Shown here: positions 44,605 to 49,420 of the stretch, piece after piece | Position numbering within the stretch: position 1 is the stretch's first letter | Layout of the letters: each line of letters opens with the position of its first letter | Assembly (NCBI GenBank): GCA_021787445.1 | Contig: JAJYLV010000007.1 | Span: forward strand, 1 to 49,420 | Length of the DNA: 49,420 bases | Source of the DNA: Chloroflexota bacterium | Lineage (GTDB): Bacteria; Chloroflexota; Limnocylindria; P2-11E | Direction: 5' to 3' | Translations under genes and position numbers: made by a program | The notes under the pieces: model-generated | Databases searched by the model: none | The model's input: only the letters and a program-made list of their open reading frames with translations | Told to the model about the DNA's origin: nothing

Positions 44605-45837
44605 TCAGGCGGCGGTGAGGATGAGCGACGCGTTGTGGCCGCCGAATCCCATCGAGTTCGACAGGGCGGTCGTCACCGTCGCCGCGCGCGCCGTGTTGGG
44701 GACGTAGTCGAGGTCGAGCTCGGGATCGGGCGTCGTGTAGTTGATCGTCGGGGGGACCCTCCCCGTCACGATCGCCATGACGCTCGCGATCGCCTCCAGC
44801 GCTCCCGCGGCGCCGAGGAGGTGCCCGGTCATCGACTTCGTCGAGGAGATCATGAGCGTGCGGGCGTGGTCGCCGAAGACCTGCTTGATGGCGGCGGTCT
44901 CCTCGCGGTCGTTCGGCTGCGTCGACGTCCCGTGCGCGTTGAGGTAGTCGATCGCCCTCGGCTCGAGATCGGCCTCCGCGAGCGCCATCTTCATCGCGCG
45001 CGCGTTCCCCTCGCCCTCGGGGGAGGGCGACGTGATGTGGTACGCGTCGGCCGTCGCCCCGTAGCCGATGAGCTCGGCGTAGACCCGGGCGCCGCGGGCG
45101 AGGGCGTGGTCGCGGTCCTCGAGGACGAGCGCGGCCGACCCCTCGCTGAGCACGAAGCCGTCACGGTCCTTGTCGAACGGGCGCGACGCGCCCTGCGGGT
45201 CGTCGTTGCGGCGGCTCATCGCGTGCATGTTCGAGAAGGCCCCGATGGCGAGCGGGATGACCGCCGCCTCGGCGCCGCCGGCGACCATGACCTCGGCCAT
45301 GCCGCGCTTGATCATCTCGGCGCTCTCGCCGAGCGCGTGAGCGCTCGACGCGCACGCCGACACGTGCGTGAGGTTCGGTCCCCGAAGGCCGAACTGCATC
45401 GAGATCTGCGCCGATGCGGCGTTCGCCATGAGCATCGGGACGAGGAATGGCGACAGCCGTCCGGGCCCGCGCTTCTCCATGACGAGCACCTGCTCGATCA
45501 GCGTCTCCAGACCGCCGACGCCCGTCGCGATCGCGACCCCGATCCGGTCCTGCTCCTTCGCCGTGTCGAGCTTCGCGTCGTCGAGCGCCTGCTTCGCGGA
45601 TCCCGTCGCGAGCTGCGTGAAGCGATCGGTGCGCCGCACGTCCTTGCGGTCCATCGCGACGAGCGGGTCGTACCCCTTCACCTCGCCCGCGATCTGCGTC
45701 TCGTAGGGCGAGGGGTCGAACCGGGTGATGCGGCCGATCCCGCTGCGGCCCGATGCGAGGCCCTCCCACGTCGAGGCGAGGTCGTTGCCGAGCGGCGTGA
45801 CGCATCCCATCCCGGTAATGACCACGCGACGGCTCAC
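44605..45837 (-). CDS. fabF: beta-ketoacyl-ACP synthase II
   Basis: RRVVITGMGCVTPLGND; ACASSAHALGE; NAHGTSTQPNDREE; GHLLGAAGALEA; GTG start. Confidence 0.95.
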   Translation of the reverse strand: MSRRVVITGMGCVTPLGNDLASTWEGLASGRSGIGRITRFDPSPYETQIAGEVKGYDPLVAMDRKDVRRTDRFTQLATGSAKQALDDAKLDTAKEQDRIGVAIATGVGGLETLIEQVLVMEKRGPGRLSPFLVPMLMANAASAQISMQFGLRGPNLTHVSACASSAHALGESAEMIKRGMAEVMVAGGAEAAVIPLAIGAFSNMHAMSRRNDDPQGASRPFDKDRDGFVLSEGSAALVLEDRDHALARGARVYAELIGYGATADAYHITSPSPEGEGNARAMKMALAEADLEPRAIDYLNAHGTSTQPNDREETAAIKQVFGDHARTLMISSTKSMTGHLLGAAGALEAIASVMAIVTGRVPPTINYTTPDPELDLDYVPNTARAATVTTALSNSMGFGGHNASLILTAA

Positions 45838-46838
45838 TGCGGCGCTCCTCTCAGCTTCGCGACGAGGTCCGCGATCGACGGCGGATCGGAGATCGCGACC
45901 GTCCGCGCGTCGACGATCCGCTTGACGAGGCCGCTCACGACCTGCCCCGCCCCGATCTCGACGAACGTCGAGGCGCCGCCCTCCCTCATGAACTTCACCG
46001 ATCGGAGCCACTCGACGCGCTGCGCGAGATGACGCACGAGCGCGTCCGGGATGGTCGCGGCGCTCGGATGCGGCAGCCCGCTGATGTTCGCGATCACCGG
46101 AACGACCGGCTCGTGGAAGCGGATGCCGTCCATGAACTGCCGCAGCTCGTCGCCGATGCGCCCCATGGGCGGGAAGTGGAAGGGACCGCTGATGCGCAGC
46201 GGCACGATCCTCTTCGCGCCGCGCCGCCGCAGCGCCTCGACCACGGCGCCGACGCTGTCGGCGTCGCCGGCGATCGTCACCTGCGACGGTCCGTTGTCGT
46301 TCGCGACGACCGTCCGTCCGTCGGGCGCCGCGTCGTGAATGACCTCCTCGACCTCCGCCGCGGACAGCCCGACGATCGCGGCCATCGCGCCCTTCGCGCC
46401 CTTGGTCGCGGCGAGCCGTCCGCGCTCGGCCACCAGGCGGAGCGCGTCGGCGAACGTGAGGACGCCGGCGGCGACGAGGGCGGTGAACTCGCCCAGCGAG
46501 TGGCCCGCCACGAACGACGGGCGCAGGTCGGCGGGCAGCGCCGCGACACCGCGGGGATCGAGACCCTCGCTGATCCGTCGCCCGAGGGCGGCGGTCCGCT
46601 CGGCGAGCGCCTCGAGGACAGCGACGCTCGTCGTGAGGATCGCCGGCTGCGCCGTCACGGTGTCGTCGAGGCGATCGGCCGGGCCCTCGAAGCAGACCTC
46701 CGAGAGCGGATAGCCGAGGACGTCGTCGGCCTCCTCGAACGTGCGCCGGGCGCTGAGGGACGAATCGAAGACGCCGCGTCCCATGCCGACGGACTGCGAG
46801 CCCTGGCCGGGGAACACGAAAGCGAGCGAGTGCGTCAC
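45834..46838 (-). CDS. fabD: malonyl-CoA:ACP transacylase
   Basis: AFVFPGQGSQSVGMGR; VAGHSLGEFTALVAAG; HFPPMGRI. Confidence 0.95.
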   Translation of the reverse strand: MTHSLAFVFPGQGSQSVGMGRGVFDSSLSARRTFEEADDVLGYPLSEVCFEGPADRLDDTVTAQPAILTTSVAVLEALAERTAALGRRISEGLDPRGVAALPADLRPSFVAGHSLGEFTALVAAGVLTFADALRLVAERGRLAATKGAKGAMAAIVGLSAAEVEEVIHDAAPDGRTVVANDNGPSQVTIAGDADSVGAVVEALRRRGAKRIVPLRISGPFHFPPMGRIGDELRQFMDGIRFHEPVVPVIANISGLPHPSAATIPDALVRHLAQRVEWLRSVKFMREGGASTFVEIGAGQVVSGLVKRIVDARTVAISDPPSIADLVAKLRGAPQ

Positions 46839-46872
46839 GGGACCCTGAGCGTATCACCGCCAGCCGAGCGGG

Positions 46873-46893
46873 CGCTGCATGCGCTATGCAGCG
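46873..46893. promoter_or_regulatory. operator-like perfect palindrome CGCTGCAT-gcgct-ATGCAGCG in the fabD/TetR divergent gap
   Basis: 8-bp perfect inverted repeat with 5-nt spacer, ending 12 nt before the TetR GTG. Confidence 0.6.
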
Positions 46894-46904
46894 AAAATAC
46901 GTCC

Positions 46905-47492
46905 GTGCGCGGCTACGTCCAGCGTCTGCGCGCGGAGCGGAGCGATCGCACCGCCGCCGCGATCGAGCGCGCCGCGCTGCGCGAGCTGCGCGTCCGGGGG
47001 TACGCCGGGCTCCGCCTCTCGGACGTCGCGCGCCGTGCCGGCGTCGCGCTGCGGACCGTCTACCTGCACTCCCGCACCAAGGACGCGCTCGTCACCGCCG
47101 CGCTGCGCCACCGCGCGGCCGCGCTCGCGCGGCGCGTCGAGCGCTGGCGTCCGCCCGACGCGCCCGCGCCGGCGATCCTCGACGACCTCGTCGCCCTGCA
47201 CGAGCGGACGTACCGCGCCGAGCGGCAGCTCCTCGAGATCCTCGTGGGCAGCGGCGCTCCGCGCGGCGCCGAGGTGCTCCGCTCGCTCGACCGGGTGCGC
47301 CTGGTGCTCATCGAGCGCGCGGTCGGCTCGCTCGCGGGGATCGGCGCCTTGCGCGTTCGCCCCGACGACGCGATCGCGCTCGCCCACGCGATGCTCGCCT
47401 ATCCGACGTGGCGCTCAGCGCTCATCGGTCCGGCGCGCCGCCGCGCGCCGCGGCTCATCGCGGAGGCGCTCCGGACGTCGCTGCTGCGCTAA
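46905..47492 (+). CDS. TetR/AcrR family transcriptional regulator
   Basis: IERAALRELRVRGYAGLRLSDVARRAGVALRTVYLHSRTKDALVTAALRHR. Confidence 0.88.
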   Translation: MRGYVQRLRAERSDRTAAAIERAALRELRVRGYAGLRLSDVARRAGVALRTVYLHSRTKDALVTAALRHRAAALARRVERWRPPDAPAPAILDDLVALHERTYRAERQLLEILVGSGAPRGAEVLRSLDRVRLVLIERAVGSLAGIGALRVRPDDAIALAHAMLAYPTWRSALIGPARRRAPRLIAEALRTSLLR

Positions 47493-49420
47493 GCCTTCTC
47501 GATCTCGAGCTGCGCCGCGACCCCGTTGAGGTCTCCGCTCCAGCGATACCCCTGGCCCCGCGTGCCGGCGGCCACCCGCGTCGCCAGCGTCTCGCTCGCG
47601 AGCAGGTCGCGGTGGCGCTCGAGCGCCGCGGCGATCGCTCCTTCGTAGCGCAGCTCGATACGGTCACTGATCTGGAGCCCCGCCTCCTTGCGCATCTCGT
47701 TGACGCGGCGCACCAGCTCGCGCGCGAGGCCCTCCGCCTCGAGCTCGGGCGTGATGCGCGTGTCGAGCGCGACGACGAGCCCCGCGTCGCGTCCGACGGC
47801 GTGGCCCGCCGTCCCCTCGTGCGAGACGAGGACGTCGCTCGGCGCGAGCGTGTGCCCCTCGACGAGGAACGAGCCGTCGCGGCGCTCGTAGCGCCCCTCG
47901 CCGAGGGCTGTGCGCACCTTCGGCAGATCCTTCCCGAGCTTGGGGCCCAGAGAGCGCAGCTCGGGCTTCACGATCTCCCGGACCAGGCCTTCCGCGTCGT
48001 CGCGCACCTCGAAGGCCTTCACGTTGAGCTCGTCCTTGACGATCTCGGCGAGCTCATCGCGCCCGCGCAGCACGCCGCGCTCGTGGTCGGTCGGGTCGAA
48101 GACGGCGACGAGGCGCGACAGCGGGGTGCGCGTCTTCACGCCCGCCGACTGCCGGGCGGCGTGGCCGAGCGTGACGACGCGCCGGACGGCGTCCATGCGG
48201 CGCTCGAGCTCGTCGTCGATGAGCGTCACGTCCGCCTGGGGGTACGACGTAAGGTGGACGGACGGCTCCGCGCCGGCGACGACCCCGCGCACGAGGCGCT
48301 GGTACAGCGCCTCGGAGAAGAACGGCATGACGGGGGCGATGAGGCGGGCCGTCGTCACGAGGGCCTCGTACAGCGTCTGCTCCGCGGCGAGCGTGCTCCG
48401 CGTGTCGCGCGTGCCCCAGAACCGCGGCCGGCTGCGCCGCACGTACCACTGCGAGAGGTCTTCGATGAACGCTTCCACGCGCAGGGTCAGCGTGCGCACG
48501 TCCCACTGCTCGAGCGCGGCGCGGCCGTCGCGCACGAGGCGGTTCAGCACCGAAAGGAGCCAGCGGTCCAGGAGCGGCCGCTGCGCGGCGGGGACGGCCG
48601 CCGCGCTCGGGTCGAAGACGTTGAGCTCGGCGTAGGTGACGAAGAAGGAGTAGGTGTTCCACAGCACGAGGAGCCGGCGCTTGATGTCGTCGAGCGCCTT
48701 GAGGCTGAAGAGCATCGTCTCGTCCGCGCGCTGGCGGCTCACCGTCCAGCGGATCGCGTCCGCGCCGACCTTCTCCATGACCTCCTCGAGGAGCACGACG
48801 TTCTCGCCGGTCTTGTGGAACTCGCCGCCGGACTCGTCGAGCATCGGCTCGAAGGTCTGCACGACGCGGTAGGGCGCGCCGCCGGTGAGCGCCGTGCTGA
48901 AGAACAGCTGCGAGTAGAACCACAGCCGGACCTGCTCGACCATCTCGACGACGTAGTCGGCCGGGAACCACGTCGTCCACTCCGGGCTCCCCCGCTGGTA
49001 GCCGAGGGTCGAGAACGGCACGACGCCGGCGTCGAGCCAGCAGTCTCCGACCTCCTTCACCCGCGTGCTGTCCGCGCCGCACCGCGGGCAGCCGACGACG
49101 ACCTTGTCGATCCACGGCCGGTGCAGCTCCCTGAGGTCTTGCAGACCGCTCTTGGCGAGGGCGCGCAGCTCCGCCTCGCCGCCGACGACGAAGAAGTGAC
49201 CGTTCGCGCAGGTGTAGAAGGGCAGCGGGAGGCCCCAGTAGCGCTTGCGGCTGATGTTCCAGTCGCTCATGTTCTCGAGCCAGTTGCGCATCCGGCGTCC
49301 GGCGTGCTCCGGGACCCAGCGCACCGTCTCGGCCGCGGCGATCATCCGCGGCCGCAGCTCGGCCATCGAGATGAACCACTCGTCGTCGACGCGGAAGACG
49401 AGCTCCTCGTGGCAGCGCCA
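47489..49420 (-). CDS. ileS: isoleucine--tRNA ligase (partial; N-terminus beyond window)
   Basis: WFISMAELRPRM...NWLENMSDWNISRKRYWGLPLPFYTC; C-terminal LNVKAFEV anticodon-binding region; frame open to window end. Confidence 0.93.
   Translation of the reverse strand, partial: WRCHEELVFRVDDEWFISMAELRPRMIAAAETVRWVPEHAGRRMRNWLENMSDWNISRKRYWGLPLPFYTCANGHFFVVGGEAELRALAKSGLQDLRELHRPWIDKVVVGCPRCGADSTRVKEVGDCWLDAGVVPFSTLGYQRGSPEWTTWFPADYVVEMVEQVRLWFYSQLFFSTALTGGAPYRVVQTFEPMLDESGGEFHKTGENVVLLEEVMEKVGADAIRWTVSRQRADETMLFSLKALDDIKRRLLVLWNTYSFFVTYAELNVFDPSAAAVPAAQRPLLDRWLLSVLNRLVRDGRAALEQWDVRTLTLRVEAFIEDLSQWYVRRSRPRFWGTRDTRSTLAAEQTLYEALVTTARLIAPVMPFFSEALYQRLVRGVVAGAEPSVHLTSYPQADVTLIDDELERRMDAVRRVVTLGHAARQSAGVKTRTPLSRLVAVFDPTDHERGVLRGRDELAEIVKDELNVKAFEVRDDAEGLVREIVKPELRSLGPKLGKDLPKVRTALGEGRYERRDGSFLVEGHTLAPSDVLVSHEGTAGHAVGRDAGLVVALDTRITPELEAEGLARELVRRVNEMRKEAGLQISDRIELRYEGAIAAALERHRDLLASETLATRVAAGTRGQGYRWSGDLNGVAAQLEIEKA

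Overview
This is a 49.4 kb high-GC bacterial chromosomal segment with almost entirely housekeeping content. Nearly all genes are on the minus strand; only three genes are on the plus strand (a PhnD-like SBP, rpmB and a TetR regulator). Family-level reading resembles Chloroflexota/Limnocylindria-type genomes, but this is not proven. In minus-strand order the window holds: ileS (partial), fabD-fabF-fabG, lspA-rluD-gmk-priA-def-fmt-rlmN, a DAK2-family gene-recG-rsmD-DUF177-rpmF-plsX-nusB, acpP-rnc-smc-ftsY-ffh-rpsP-khpA-rimM-trmD-rplS-rnhB-yraN, a small accessory locus, comM-dprA-hydrolase-trpS-manC, topA-femAB-femAB-murE-kinase-beta-propeller, and pyrF-tatA-secD-secF-hydrolase-GNAT remnant. I saw no convincing phage, transposase, CRISPR or rRNA. 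The most notable signals are: (1) a TrmD with an in-frame C-terminal extension carrying two predicted helix-turn-helix units; (2) an accessory locus where a wHTH protein with an apparently degenerate nucleotidyltransferase-like C-terminus sits downstream of two 39-bp palindromic repeats with the same loop; (3) a TetR gene divergent from fabDFG with a perfect 8-5-8 operator-like palindrome; (4) several operon junctions where the expected start codon is not ATG/GTG/TTG (CTG, ATA or GTA); (5) divergent Ffh, IleS, SMC and MurE motifs. Coordinates come from the ORF track plus manual start-codon inspection. No database or structure search was possible.
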